A stretch of DNA of 64,000 bases, from NCBI GenBank assembly GCA_965216885.1, contig OZ244208.1, positions 2,046,001 to 2,110,000 on the forward strand. Direction: 5' to 3'. Positions 1 through 8,720 of this stretch are shown here, piece by piece. This DNA is from CAYNJG01 sp965216885. GTDB taxonomy: Bacteria; Planctomycetota; Planctomycetia; Pirellulales; Pirellulaceae. Below the pieces are notes generated by a model that was not told the origin of the DNA, made no database searches, and saw only the letters and a list, made by a program, of their open reading frames with translations. Every line of letters begins with the position of its first letter. The first letter of the stretch is position 1. Both the position numbers and the translations under genes were made by a program.

Positions 1-1464
1 GCTACCTTCCCGTTCTCCAATTGCCTGGGCAGCGTTGATGACAAGGTTCATCAGGATCTGTTGGATTTGCCCGCGTTCCGCAACGACCACGGGCGACTGA
101 TTATGGTCGAGGATCCTTAATTGTACGTTGCGGGGGACGGCGCTTCTTAGCAACTTCGCGATCGCATTCAGTTCGGCACCGATCGACATCGGTGATCGCT
201 CGGCTTCAATCTTGCCCGTGTACACAAGCAACTGCTGGGTGAGATTCGCGGCCTGCTCCGTTGCCGAAAGAATGTCGCGTACGCTCTGGATGCACTCCTG
301 ATCTTCGTAGAATTCAAGTTTGTTGAGCAGCGAGTGCCCGTTCGTGATTACGGGGACAAGCAGATTGTTATAGTCGTGGGCAATTCCGCCTGCGAGCGTT
401 GCCAGGCCTTCCAGCTTCTGTACTCGCTGAATTTCCTCATTCAGACGTTCGCGTTGCGTCAGGTCGGAAGCAATGGCCAGCACCAACGGTTGTTCATCGG
501 TTTCGACCAGATCGAATTGCACCTCGGTCGGGATGATATCGCCCAGTCGCGATCGTAGTCGCAGTTCACGCCGCTCGGACTCGGTGTGCACAAGGTTGTC
601 AAAAAAGATCGTCCACTGATCGGCGGTCCACGCCGGAGATATTTCGTAGATGAACTTGTTCCGCAATTCCTGTTGCGAATATTGCAGGGCACATTGCAAC
701 GACACATTGCAGTACTCGATTGCGCCCTCGGCCGTCAGCCTCAAAACGAATTGGGAGGATGTATCGAGCGCCAGTTTGGAGAGACGAAGCTCTTTGGTTA
801 CACCCTCGTTTTGAATGTCCTTCAGGAACGTGTTGCGAATCGATCGCTGACGACCCAAAAACGCGAGCAGCGCCAGCGAGATGGTTGGCGTCACAAACGT
901 CACGATCGAGCCGAGATCATTTACTGAATCGATGTACATCAGGACAATCATGGTTGTCCCGATGACGATGCCCCCGACAAGGCACGGTACGGCAAATGGA
1001 GTCATAACGCAGAGCGCCACAAGGGCAAGCACCTGGTAGCCGACGATCTGCGGGGCCTCGTACTGCAGAAGGCTCAATAACGTCAGACCATACACGCTCA
1101 TGATTGACGCGAATTGCCAGAGAGCGACGCGTCGCGGGCGAAACTGGTAGCGGATCATCGCGAACGCGAGGCAAGCGTGCGAGAATGCAAGAACCAGCGG
1201 AGCGACGAAGAAGATCGTACGTCCCACGCTCTGAAAATAGGCTTCGACGGCAAAGCAGAGTGTGAGCAGTAGGGCGCCCATTCGCAGCGAATCGAGTCCG
1301 GCTTCCGTCTGGCGTTCGCGGAAGCGCTCACGAAACGCTTTGGGAATCTCGGGAACTATTTTGTCGAGAAACAAGCTCGCCTCGGGCGTTTTGGGGGGGA
1401 GATCCGAAATGAAACTGGATGGGGTTTGAGGTGGGGCCTGGCGTGGATCTGGCTGGGGCTTCAT
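1..1464 (-). CDS. Membrane-bound PAS sensor histidine kinase (3' end outside window)
   Basis: This is the first 488 codons of a sensor kinase whose 3' end lies left of the window. Translating from the ATG at 1464 gives an open frame to base 1. Residues about 50-185 hold several hydrophobic segments, so the sensor is anchored in the membrane. A PAS-like region follows at about 200-320. The H-box reads GGIAHDYNNLL, with the phospho-acceptor His at residue 363, and the N-box NLVINAAQAIGE sits at the truncated end. The Asp-Tyr-Asn-Asn H-box is typical of kinases from complex or hybrid systems, so a receiver domain may lie beyond the edge. The gene starts 46 bases after the LamG-like gene on the same strand, so co-transcription is likely. 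The signal sensed is unknown. Confidence 0.85.
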   Translation of the reverse strand, partial: MKPQPDPRQAPPQTPSSFISDLPPKTPEASLFLDKIVPEIPKAFRERFRERQTEAGLDSLRMGALLLTLCFAVEAYFQSVGRTIFFVAPLVLAFSHACLAFAMIRYQFRPRRVALWQFASIMSVYGLTLLSLLQYEAPQIVGYQVLALVALCVMTPFAVPCLVGGIVIGTTMIVLMYIDSVNDLGSIVTFVTPTISLALLAFLGRQRSIRNTFLKDIQNEGVTKELRLSKLALDTSSQFVLRLTAEGAIEYCNVSLQCALQYSQQELRNKFIYEISPAWTADQWTIFFDNLVHTESERRELRLRSRLGDIIPTEVQFDLVETDEQPLVLAIASDLTQRERLNEEIQRVQKLEGLATLAGGIAHDYNNLLVPVITNGHSLLNKLEFYEDQECIQSVRDILSATEQAANLTQQLLVYTGKIEAERSPMSIGAELNAIAKLLRSAVPRNVQLRILDHNQSPVVVAERGQIQQILMNLVINAAQAIGEREGS

Positions 1465-1510
1465 GTTGTTCGCGCTGGGCGAACTAGCTATACGGTTCAG
1501 TATCGGGCTC

Positions 1511-2356
1511 TCATTTGGACAGTTCGCTAATTTCGCCCGCGGACAGGGCGCGACCGAGGATCGTCAGTTCGTCAATTGAACCGACAAAGTTGATGCCGAG
1601 CATGATGATGGCGTTTTTTGTGTCCCACGTAAATCTCTGCTTTCCTGAAACATTTCCTTGCTGTTTGCCATGGAGATAGAGGGTCGCTTCCGTCTCGCGA
1701 TTGGTGTTGAAATCAGACCAGGTAAAAGCAACGTGTGTCCAGCGATCACGGCTGAACGGAGGCTGCTTTACGGTGACCATGGGCCGATCGCCGACCGGAA
1801 TCTTTTCGAAGTCCGTGTTTTTGGGGTTCCAGAATTTAAGGTCCGAAAAGACTCCCAAACGAAAATCCCTTGCCGGCGTATTGTCGAAATCGACGAAGAA
1901 GGATGCATCATTCCATTTCTTGTTCGTAATCTGTAGAGGGTCAACATAGCCCTTGGGGAGATCCTCCTGCGGAGTCAGTTTCATAAAGAAAGAAACGGTT
2001 CCGCCAAAACCCTTGGGCTTATAGGCAACATTCCTGTCAGCCTGAAAGAAGGTTAGTTGTTTGGTCGCGGCTCGGAAGTGTAATGCTCCGGATCCATTGC
2101 GACCCCCTTTGGGTAGCCATTGGACTGCATCGCCCTTGATACCAGCGACGTGGGCATCCTTCTTTGCCAGTGACTCGGCGGTGTAGATGCGTTTGTCGCC
2201 TCTCGCGACGTCGGCGTCGGCAGATTTGTCGAATGTCGCCTTGAACAGGACGTCCGCTTCCTTTAGCTCACCTCGCACATCTGCCACGCACAGTAGCGTC
2301 GTTAGCATGACGTAGGTGTAGAAAACGGCCTTGTTGGGTGTGAAATTCATAGACAT
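1511..2356 (-). CDS. Secreted LamG/concanavalin A-like domain protein
   Basis: This protein of about 281 residues has an N-terminal hydrophobic stretch (VFYTYVMLTTLLCVADV) that looks like a signal peptide. The rest is rich in beta-strand patterns typical of the LamG/concanavalin A-like sandwich: GALHFRA near the middle, RDRWTHVAFTWSD, ATLYLHGKQQG, and a closing FVGSIDELTILGRALS. Such domains bind glycans or act as carbohydrate-recognition modules of planctomycete surface proteins. No catalytic residues are recognisable, so I make no enzyme claim. The ATG at 2356 is chosen; a GTG at 2374 and an ATG at 2350 are alternatives that keep the signal peptide. It is followed closely by the sensor kinase gene on the same strand. 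Confidence 0.75.
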   Translation of the reverse strand: MSMNFTPNKAVFYTYVMLTTLLCVADVRGELKEADVLFKATFDKSADADVARGDKRIYTAESLAKKDAHVAGIKGDAVQWLPKGGRNGSGALHFRAATKQLTFFQADRNVAYKPKGFGGTVSFFMKLTPQEDLPKGYVDPLQITNKKWNDASFFVDFDNTPARDFRLGVFSDLKFWNPKNTDFEKIPVGDRPMVTVKQPPFSRDRWTHVAFTWSDFNTNRETEATLYLHGKQQGNVSGKQRFTWDTKNAIIMLGINFVGSIDELTILGRALSAGEISELSK

Positions 2357-2710
2357 CGAGTCTCGGTGTGGCACCTATCTCTCGCGGAGAGACGCGCGAC
2401 GAGGAGATTGTGCGAACAGGTCAAATGCATAACCATGACGCCAAATCGGGGGGGAAATCCGTGTGGGAGTTAATCCTACCACAATGTGGCTGCATTTAGA
2501 TAAGCCACATGGCCTGTTTCTTGCCGACAGGCATCGCGCACGACGAGTTTAAGTGTGTGGTTGGATGGGCTGTCTGCGTGGAGTGCGTTTTTTGGTTCGC
2601 CAGTGCAGCCGAAGCCACTCGGACGAATTGGGTGGATCCAGCATCGGCACCGCGAACGGGCGAAGCTGTTACACCGCTGTGAAATGTCGCTGCGATGAAG
2701 CCTTGAACTG

Positions 2711-2782
2711 AATCACACGGCACATCGGAATCGCACGGCACATCGGAATCACACGGCACATCGGAATCACACGGCACATCGG
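2711..2782. repeat. Four tandem 18-bp units
   Basis: Four consecutive copies of AATCACACGGCACATCGG begin at 2711, 2729, 2747 and 2765. The second copy differs by one base (AATCGC). The array is non-coding by my reading. Confidence 0.95.
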
Positions 2783-3115
2783 ACCGCCGCCATCCCGAGA
2801 AGGGATTGACGTTTACCCGATGGCCGAGCGGTCTCGATTCCACCGGCAAAGTCATTGGCGTCGAAGGTTGGTGAAGCGTCGAAGAACTGGACGGCGTGAC
2901 GCTCAAGATGTTGCCGAGCGTGCGACTGTCGACGGGCCTCCGCCTGACCAGGGCAAAACGGAGCCCACATGAGTTGCGTGAAATAAAAAACGATCCGGAT
3001 TTCATTCGTTCGCTGACGATTCGCTCGTCGAAAGAGCGATCGCCGAAGCAAACCGGATGATGCAATTGTCCAGCGCCAAGGAGCGAAAACGAGTCGGTCC
3101 AAACGTCCATCGACA

Positions 3116-3141
3116 AAGGGGCTAAAGGATCTTATCCCCTT
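3116..3141. promoter_or_regulatory. Imperfect hairpin upstream of the PEP-CTERM gene
   Basis: AAGGGG at 3116-3121 pairs with CCCCTT at 3136-3141, and TAA/TTA pairs inside, with one mismatch and a six-base loop. It lies about 95 bases upstream of the earliest possible start of the next gene. No T-run follows, so it could be an operator-like element or a weak terminator. Confidence 0.35.
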
Positions 3142-3332
3142 AGTTGGCGGTGACGTCACGAAAGTTGGGGAATTGCAACGCTTCCGCGAATAACTAGTTT
3201 CAGACAGATTGGGCCGCATTTATAGTTAGAGATATGCGGCACGGTAGAAAGTCGTCGTCACAGCGATGGCGCAGGGCTCGCTGGCAAGGCCGAAGATGTT
3301 TGCAACTTGAGAATTCCCGCAAGAGTAAGCTA

Positions 3333-4715
3333 GTGATTAGAAACTTTAGGAACCTCCTTCTTTTGGGGGCGTTCGTATCTGTCGTGTTTCAAGATACGCA
3401 TGTGTACGCGGTTGACGTCATTCAGGCATGGAACCGTGTGCTCTCACAAACGATGCTGGATGATGTGACGTATCAAAATCCCGGCATGGCGTCGCGAAGT
3501 CTCGCGATGACAAATCTCGCGATGTACGACGCGGTCAATTCCATCGACCAAAACTTCGAAACATTTTACAGCCATGGCGCGGCACCTTCGAATGCATCCG
3601 CAGAAGCAGCCGCTCTTCGAGCTGGTTACCGAGTTGTCTCCAACATCTATCCGGGGCAACAGGCTCAGCTCGACATGAGCTACAACTCTATTTTGGCGAC
3701 GCTTCCCAACGATGCATCAACCACTGCCGGAATCAGCTTTGGTGACATGGTCGGACAGACCGTAACCATGGCGCGCGACACAGATGGTTACATGAATATC
3801 GTGCCGTACACTCCGACAAATGCAGTCGGCCACTGGCAGCCGGATCCCCTAAACCCGGCGCAATCTGCATGGGGTCCTGAATGGGGCGAGATACAGCCGT
3901 TTTCGCTGATGGATACCGCGGCGATGATGCCGCCATCCATGCCTTCATTGACAAGTCAGGAATACACCAACGCATTTAACGAAGTGAAATCTCTCGGATC
4001 GCTGAACAGTGCGACTCGTACGGCTGACCAAACGGAGATTGGCCTGTTCTGGGCGTATGACAGGCTGGGGATGGGCACGCCGATGCGGATGTTCATCCAA
4101 ATCATGGATACGGTGTCCGAGAACGAGGGTAACACGTTCGAGGAGAACGCTCGGATGTACGCCATGGCGTCAACTTCAATCGCCGACGCCGGCATCGTCG
4201 CCTGGGACTCGAAGTTTGAATTCGACTTCTGGCGACCCATATCGGGGATTCGGCAAGCCGACATGGATGGAAATCCGGACACGATGGCGGACCCGACGTG
4301 GGTGCCACTGGGGGCTCCCGGCGGAGTTCTTGATGACGGGACGGTAATCGACGACTTCACACCTCCCTTCCCGACGTATGTTTCGGGCCATGCGTCGTTC
4401 GGAGGCGCCTTGTTCAAGTCGCTGGAAAATTTCTATGGGACCGACGCGATCTCCTTCAGTCTCACTTCAGACGAAGTACCGGGCGCGATACGGAACTTTG
4501 ACAGCTTCAGCCAAGCGATGGAGGAAAACGGCCGGAGCCGCGTGTATCTGGGGATTCACTGGGATTTCGACGACTTCGAGGCTCGGAGTGTTGGTGGAAA
4601 CGTCGCTAATTATGTCTCCGCGGCACACTTTCAGGCGGTTCCCGAGCCTTCGACCGCGATGATGGTAGCCCTAGTTCCGCTGGGGCTGGGGCTGCTTCGA
4701 CGACGGCGTGGTTAG
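3333..4715 (+). CDS. PEP-CTERM vanadium-dependent haloperoxidase-like (PAP2 superfamily) protein
   Basis: The protein carries all three active-site signatures of vanadium haloperoxidases/PAP2 phosphatases. Numbered from the upstream ATG at 3234 they are: K327 in KFEFDFWRP (KxxxxxxRP with R334), the acid-base His386 in VSGHASFGG, and SRVYLGIHWDFD (S435, R436, H442, D446; SRxxxGxHxxxD). It ends with a classical PEP-CTERM anchor: VPEP, a hydrophobic helix and RRRRG. This predicts export, cleavage by an exosortase-type enzyme and surface or extracellular display. An ATG at 3234 would add 33 Arg/Lys-rich residues before the signal peptide. The GTG at 3333 puts the signal peptide (IRNFRNLLLLGAFVSVVF) at the N-terminus and is preferred, although its ribosome site is weak. 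The likely role is oxidation of halide by H2O2, or phosphate ester hydrolysis; motif data alone cannot separate these. The enzyme-class call is strong; the start is uncertain. Confidence 0.85.
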   Translation: MIRNFRNLLLLGAFVSVVFQDTHVYAVDVIQAWNRVLSQTMLDDVTYQNPGMASRSLAMTNLAMYDAVNSIDQNFETFYSHGAAPSNASAEAAALRAGYRVVSNIYPGQQAQLDMSYNSILATLPNDASTTAGISFGDMVGQTVTMARDTDGYMNIVPYTPTNAVGHWQPDPLNPAQSAWGPEWGEIQPFSLMDTAAMMPPSMPSLTSQEYTNAFNEVKSLGSLNSATRTADQTEIGLFWAYDRLGMGTPMRMFIQIMDTVSENEGNTFEENARMYAMASTSIADAGIVAWDSKFEFDFWRPISGIRQADMDGNPDTMADPTWVPLGAPGGVLDDGTVIDDFTPPFPTYVSGHASFGGALFKSLENFYGTDAISFSLTSDEVPGAIRNFDSFSQAMEENGRSRVYLGIHWDFDDFEARSVGGNVANYVSAAHFQAVPEPSTAMMVALVPLGLGLLRRRRG

Positions 4716-5080
4716 CTTGGCGATGTTTCTACGGAGCTGGCTTTAGCCCGTATTCTGGGTTCGCGGCAAATTGTCGTGAACCAGGATGCCGGGATTCGCA
4801 TCCGATTGGTGTCCGGTAATCCGGGCTTCTCAGGGAGCGCCGGGCCATCGGGGTTGAGGCGGGGCTGGAAGAGGGCCCTTTAGGGCCACCAAATCGAGAA
4901 ATAAAAAGAGGGCCCCTGCTCGCCGCAACAGGGACCCTCCAAGTTCGGCTGACTGTTCGTTACAACATAGGTTGATACGAGCAGAGACCCACAGCCGTAC
5001 CTAGAGTATCGAGCGACTCCACTACGGCGCTTTAAACATGTCGGGTAAGATGATGAACTCGATTGCGAATGGAGCCAGGA
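4716..5080. other. Intergenic region upstream of carA with several inverted repeats
   Basis: No gene seen. An imperfect hairpin (CTGGGTTC...GAACCAG, about 4755-4783) follows the PEP-CTERM gene and may end its transcript. Further on come a GGCCCT-TT-AGGGCC palindrome (4874-4887) and a longer stem at 4908-4939. The carA promoter should lie in the last part, after 4940. Confidence 0.6.
4908..4939 (-). terminator. Strong hairpin with A-tract, terminator-like on the minus strand
   Basis: GAGGGCCCCTG (4908-4918) pairs with CAGGGACCCTC (4929-4939), one mismatch in an 11-bp stem. An A-rich run precedes it on the plus strand, so the minus-strand transcript would have the hairpin followed by T-rich sequence. 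No minus-strand gene to its right is apparent, so its use is unclear; it could instead be a leader structure of the carA transcript. Confidence 0.4.
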
Positions 5081-6226
5081 ATGATCGTTACAGCCAAACT
5101 AGCCCTTGAAGATGGAACCGTCCTAACCGGCACAGGCGTCGGTGCTGGTGGAGAAGTCGATGGCGAGGTCTGCTTCAATACTTCGATGACCGGGTATCAG
5201 GAGATCCTGACCGACCCGAGCTATCGAGGGCAGATCGTCACCATGACGTATCCCCAGATTGGAAACTACGGCGTCAACACCGATGATCTGGAGAGTTCAA
5301 AGCCTCATCTTGCCGGGTTTATCATGCGTGAGAACTCCCGCCGGCACAGCAACTTTCGATCTGAAGGCTCACTGGACGAATATCTCGAGAAACATGGAGT
5401 TGTTGGACTCCACGGAATCGATACTCGCGCGTTGGTGCGAAGGATTCGGTCCAGCGGAGCCATGAAAGGCGTGCTTTCGACGGTCGACCTCGATGATGAC
5501 AGCTTGATTGCCAAGGCAAGGCAAAGTCCGGGGCTCGTTGGGCGTGACCTTGTGAAGGAAGTGGTGATTGATCCGCAGCGCGAGTGGTGCGATCCACTCA
5601 ACAGTTGGTCCAAACTTGCTGACTCGGCAAGCGATGCGGCGGCTGACGGGAAGCAATACCATGTCGTGGCACTGGACTTTGGTATGAAGTGGAACATCGC
5701 TCGGCACTTGCACGAGCTGGGTTGCAAGGTCACGATTCTTCCTGGCACCGAAGCGACGGCGGAAAAAGTGCTGGCACTCGATCCGGACGGAGTCTTCCTG
5801 TCGAACGGCCCGGGCGACCCAGAACCGCTCGACTACGCGATCCAGACAATTCGCCAGCTGCTGGGGAAGAAGCCCATCTTTGGAATCTGCCTTGGGCATC
5901 AGTTGCTTTCCTTGGCCTGCGGAGCAGAAACGTTCAAGTTGAAGTTTGGTCATCGTGGGGCAAACCAGCCGGTTATCAATCTGCCGACCGGTCGGGTCGA
6001 AATTACCGCTCAGAATCACGGCTTTGCAGTTAAAGAGGAAAGCCTTCCTGACGCGTTGGAAATAACGCACCGCAACCTGAACGATAACACGGTCGCCGGC
6101 GTAAAACACAAAGAGTACGCTGCCTTTGGAGTTCAGTATCATCCGGAAGCTTCCAGTGGTCCGCATGACAGCCGGTATTTGTTCAAGGAATTCCATCAAT
6201 TGATGACGGCCAACGTGGGCCATTGA
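5081..6226 (+). CDS. carA: Carbamoyl-phosphate synthase small (glutaminase) subunit
   Basis: CarA hydrolyses glutamine and channels ammonia to the large subunit for carbamoyl phosphate, the precursor of arginine and pyrimidines. The N-terminal CPSase small-chain domain shows GEVCFNTSMTGYQEILTDPS. The C-terminal class I glutamine amidotransferase domain shows the nucleophile Cys270 in GICLGHQLLSLACG and the His/Glu pair in YHPEASSGPHD. The ATG at 5081 is preferred: GGAG lies nine bases upstream and the resulting 381 residues fit the family. A TTG at 5063 and an ATG at 5069 are possible. The large-subunit gene carB is not adjacent, unlike in the usual carAB operon; instead an ECF sigma factor follows at once. 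The last bases overlap or abut the sigma factor gene, so both are probably on one transcript. Confidence 0.95.
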   Translation: MIVTAKLALEDGTVLTGTGVGAGGEVDGEVCFNTSMTGYQEILTDPSYRGQIVTMTYPQIGNYGVNTDDLESSKPHLAGFIMRENSRRHSNFRSEGSLDEYLEKHGVVGLHGIDTRALVRRIRSSGAMKGVLSTVDLDDDSLIAKARQSPGLVGRDLVKEVVIDPQREWCDPLNSWSKLADSASDAAADGKQYHVVALDFGMKWNIARHLHELGCKVTILPGTEATAEKVLALDPDGVFLSNGPGDPEPLDYAIQTIRQLLGKKPIFGICLGHQLLSLACGAETFKLKFGHRGANQPVINLPTGRVEITAQNHGFAVKEESLPDALEITHRNLNDNTVAGVKHKEYAAFGVQYHPEASSGPHDSRYLFKEFHQLMTANVGH

Positions 6227-6240
6227 GCTACGATAACAGC

Positions 6241-6873
6241 ATGTGGCCTGAAGCCGAAAAGACGCACGAACTGTTGGACTTGGCCAGGACCGGTGACGAA
6301 AGTGCCACCGGCCGGTTGCTTGATCGACATCGTGAATCCCTTCGCCGCATGGCCGACATGCGTCTCGACGCCAAGATTCGACAACGCGTCGATGCCAGCG
6401 ACATTGTCCAGGAAGCACTCATTGAGGTCAGTCGACGGCTGCCTCAGTATCTCGAAAATCCTGTCATGCCGTTCCATTTATGGACACGGCAGATCATGAC
6501 GGATCGGCTCATTGATGCCCATCGCCGACATCGCGTTAGCAAGAAGCGATCGGTGGACGTCGAGCAAGCACCCGTCGTCGCTTCCAACCTGGATCATTCG
6601 ACCATCCAGTTTGGCCCGCAGATCACCGATGGCGAATTGACGCCCGCCGCCAATGCGATTCAGCAGGAAATGCAGCGGATGTTTGTGGAGGCGGTGGATG
6701 AAATGGACGAACAGGATCGCGAGATCATCGTGATGCGACATTTCGAACAACTCACCAACCAGGAAGTCTCCCAGGTACTGGGCCTTTCCGAGCCCGCTGC
6801 CAGCATGCGCTACCTTCGAGCGTTTCGTCGTCTGAAGAAACGATTTGCGCCGGGGGAAGGCGAGGAGGAATAG
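6241..6873 (+). CDS. ECF-type RNA polymerase sigma factor
   Basis: A sigma-70 family protein of about 210 residues. Region 2 is visible as VDASDIVQEALIEV plus LWTRQIMTDRLIDAHRRH. Region 4 is visible as DEQDREIIVMRHFEQLTNQEVSQVLG with its helix-turn-helix and a basic end, FRRLKKRF. It ends in an acidic GEGEEE tail whose codons form a strong Shine-Dalgarno-like sequence for the next ORF. The ATG at 6241 lies 14 bases after the carA stop. A TTG at 6223 would overlap carA by four bases. The downstream Ser/Thr kinase and the absence of an anti-sigma gene suggest the kinase controls this sigma factor, as proposed for other planctomycete sigma-kinase pairs; that is inference from context. Target promoters are unknown. 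Confidence 0.9.
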   Translation: MWPEAEKTHELLDLARTGDESATGRLLDRHRESLRRMADMRLDAKIRQRVDASDIVQEALIEVSRRLPQYLENPVMPFHLWTRQIMTDRLIDAHRRHRVSKKRSVDVEQAPVVASNLDHSTIQFGPQITDGELTPAANAIQQEMQRMFVEAVDEMDEQDREIIVMRHFEQLTNQEVSQVLGLSEPAASMRYLRAFRRLKKRFAPGEGEEE

Positions 6874-6875
6874 CA

Positions 6876-6977
6876 ATGCTCGGACCACGATTGGCGCCCG
6901 CATTGCTGCGCGGTCCGACTACGTTGGCCGCTGCCCCGATGTCACTGGGCAGCAACAAAACGGGAGCGGTAGCGTGA
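6876..6977 (+). CDS. Possible 33-codon coupling ORF between sigma factor and kinase
   Basis: An ATG at 6876 sits six bases after a GAGGAGGA sequence (the last codons of the sigma gene), which is an unusually good ribosome site for this window. The 33 codons read MLGPRLAPALLRGPTT and so on, ending in TGA at 6975-6977. That stop overlaps the kinase GTG (6974-6976) in a GTGA arrangement. The peptide has no recognisable domain. It may serve to carry ribosomes to the kinase start, or the kinase may start differently and this ORF be fortuitous. Confidence 0.4.
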   Translation: MLGPRLAPALLRGPTTLAAAPMSLGSNKTGAVA

Positions 6978-8638
6978 CTTCCAATCCGGATTCCGCGCAT
7001 GATCCCAAGCAAGCCATGTCACGCGACGAGATTCTTGCGCATCTGCTGAGCACGATGTCGGACCGGGCATCACGAGGCGAGCACGTCAACATCACGGAAG
7101 TCTGTAAGTCCCACCCCGATCTGGCTGATGAGCTGAAAGAACTGTGGGGCGCTGTCATGATCGCAAACGCGGTTGGCAGCGATGTGGAGTCCGGAGCGGC
7201 CTCCGTGGTTGAGGAACCCGACATCACTGCAGCAATCGAGCTGCCTTGTCGGATTGGTGATTACGAGCTGCTGGAAGAGCTCGGTCGCGGCGGCATGGGC
7301 GTCGTCTACAAAGCGCTGCATGTCAGCCTGAATCGCATCGTCGCCGTCAAGATGCTGCTGCGAGGGCGTTTCGCTTCCGCAGACGATCAGGCTCGCTTCC
7401 GCGCCGAGGCGGAGGCGATCGCTCAGCTAGACCATCCCAATATCGTTCCTGTCTACGAAGTCGGCCAACTGGAAGGTCATGTCTACTTCAGCATGAAATA
7501 CGTCCGTGGTCAGACGATGCAGCAGTTGCTGGCGGGTGGCCCATTGGACCAGAATACGGCCGCCCTGTTGCTGGCAAAAGTTGCCAAGGCCGTGGACTTC
7601 GCGCACCGACGCGGCGTGCTGCATCGCGACCTGAAGCCTTCCAACATCATGATTGACGACGAAGGTGAACCGCACGTCAACGACTTTGGGTTGGCAAAAC
7701 AACTCTCCGCGCGAGATTCGCTAACTCGATCCGGTGCGGTCATTGGAACTCCCGCCTACATGTCTCCCGAACAGGCTGCCGGCCATCGAGGTCAGGTGGG
7801 ACCGGTGAGCGATGTTTATTCATTGGGTTCGATTCTCTATCACGCCATCACCGGACAGCCTCCCTTCAAGGGTGACTCGGCCGTCGACGTTGTATTGCGT
7901 GTCCTTGAGGAAGACGCGCCGTTAGCTCGCACGATTAACCCCAATGCCAATCGTGATCTGGAGATGATTGCCACGCGATGTTTGCAGAAGCCGACGGACC
8001 TTCGATACGAGTCGGCGGCTGCACTGGCACAGGACCTTGAAGCGTGGTTGGCGGACGAACCAGTGGCAGCCAGAACCGGTCCCATTTCGCAACTCGCGGC
8101 GATGATGTTCCGCGAGACGCATCATGTCTCGGTGCTGGAAAACTGGGGACTGCTTTGGATGTGGCACAGTTTTGTGCTGTTTGTTGTTTGCGTGCTGACC
8201 AATGCACTCCAGCGATACGGCGTCGAGAGTCCGTGGGGATTCTTTCTGCTGTGGACGGCGGGCCTTGGCACCTGGGCGTTGGTTTTCTGGATGATGCGTC
8301 AACGCATGGGGCCGGTGACTTTTGTCGAACGCCAGATCGCTCACGTTTGGGCGGGAAGTATGATCAGCATCGCGATGCTGTTTCCGCTGGAAGCCATGTT
8401 TGGCTTTCCCGTCCTGAAACTGTCTCCAATCCTTGGAGTCAGCAGCGGCGTAGTGTTCCTGATCAAGGCTTCGATGCTATCCGGGACGTTTTACTTTCAG
8501 GCGATAGCGCTGTTCCTCTGCGCACTGGCGATGGCGCAATGGCCCGAATACGGTCACTCGATCTTCGGCGTCGTCGCAGGTCTTTGCTTCTTTCTGCCGG
8601 GCTGGAAGTATCATCAGCGTAAACTGGCGAACCAGTAG
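6974..8638 (+). CDS. Membrane Ser/Thr protein kinase with C-terminal transmembrane domain
   Basis: A Hanks-type kinase. From the GTG at 6974 (GGGAG eight bases upstream) the product has 554 residues. The kinase domain covers about residues 95-370: glycine loop LGRGGMGVVYKA, VAVKML lysine, catalytic loop HRDLKPSNIMID (H217, R218, D219), NDFGLAK, and the activation segment GTPAYMSPEQA. The C-terminal 150 residues contain about five hydrophobic segments (for example SFVLFVVCVLTNAL and SIFGVVAGLCFFLPGW), so the kinase is anchored in the cytoplasmic membrane with a multi-pass domain rather than the single helix usual in PASTA kinases. It lies in one transcription unit with the ECF sigma factor and probably signals to it. 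A reading frame extending back to 6845 would overlap the sigma gene and is less likely. Confidence 0.9.
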   Translation: MTSNPDSAHDPKQAMSRDEILAHLLSTMSDRASRGEHVNITEVCKSHPDLADELKELWGAVMIANAVGSDVESGAASVVEEPDITAAIELPCRIGDYELLEELGRGGMGVVYKALHVSLNRIVAVKMLLRGRFASADDQARFRAEAEAIAQLDHPNIVPVYEVGQLEGHVYFSMKYVRGQTMQQLLAGGPLDQNTAALLLAKVAKAVDFAHRRGVLHRDLKPSNIMIDDEGEPHVNDFGLAKQLSARDSLTRSGAVIGTPAYMSPEQAAGHRGQVGPVSDVYSLGSILYHAITGQPPFKGDSAVDVVLRVLEEDAPLARTINPNANRDLEMIATRCLQKPTDLRYESAAALAQDLEAWLADEPVAARTGPISQLAAMMFRETHHVSVLENWGLLWMWHSFVLFVVCVLTNALQRYGVESPWGFFLLWTAGLGTWALVFWMMRQRMGPVTFVERQIAHVWAGSMISIAMLFPLEAMFGFPVLKLSPILGVSSGVVFLIKASMLSGTFYFQAIALFLCALAMAQWPEYGHSIFGVVAGLCFFLPGWKYHQRKLANQ

Positions 8639-8720
8639 TGCAGTAAGGTTTCGCGGAAATGGGTCGGGCCGTCTCAGGCCGTTGCTTCCTGAGGGTGAGA
8701 TCGGTTGCATCGCGAATTTG

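Larger units (their letters stand above)
2375..3233. other. Gene-poor stretch with a short tandem repeat
   Basis: About 860 bases between divergent genes. Open frames exist on the minus strand, but their composition (Ser/Arg-rich, no domain, one of them running through a DNA tandem repeat) does not look like real protein. The stretch should hold the promoters of both flanking genes. It contains the four-copy 18-bp repeat and a hairpin, listed separately. I see no RNA gene. Confidence 0.6.

Noticed and set aside
2496..3219. Two overlapping minus-strand open frames (206 and 150 codons)
   Set aside because: Composition is Ser/Arg-rich without domains, one frame runs through the 18-bp DNA repeat (giving CDSDVP repeats), and neither has a convincing ribosome site.
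5369..6418. 349-codon minus-strand frame
   Set aside because: Lies antisense to carA and the sigma factor, which have clear conserved motifs; a shadow of their codon bias.
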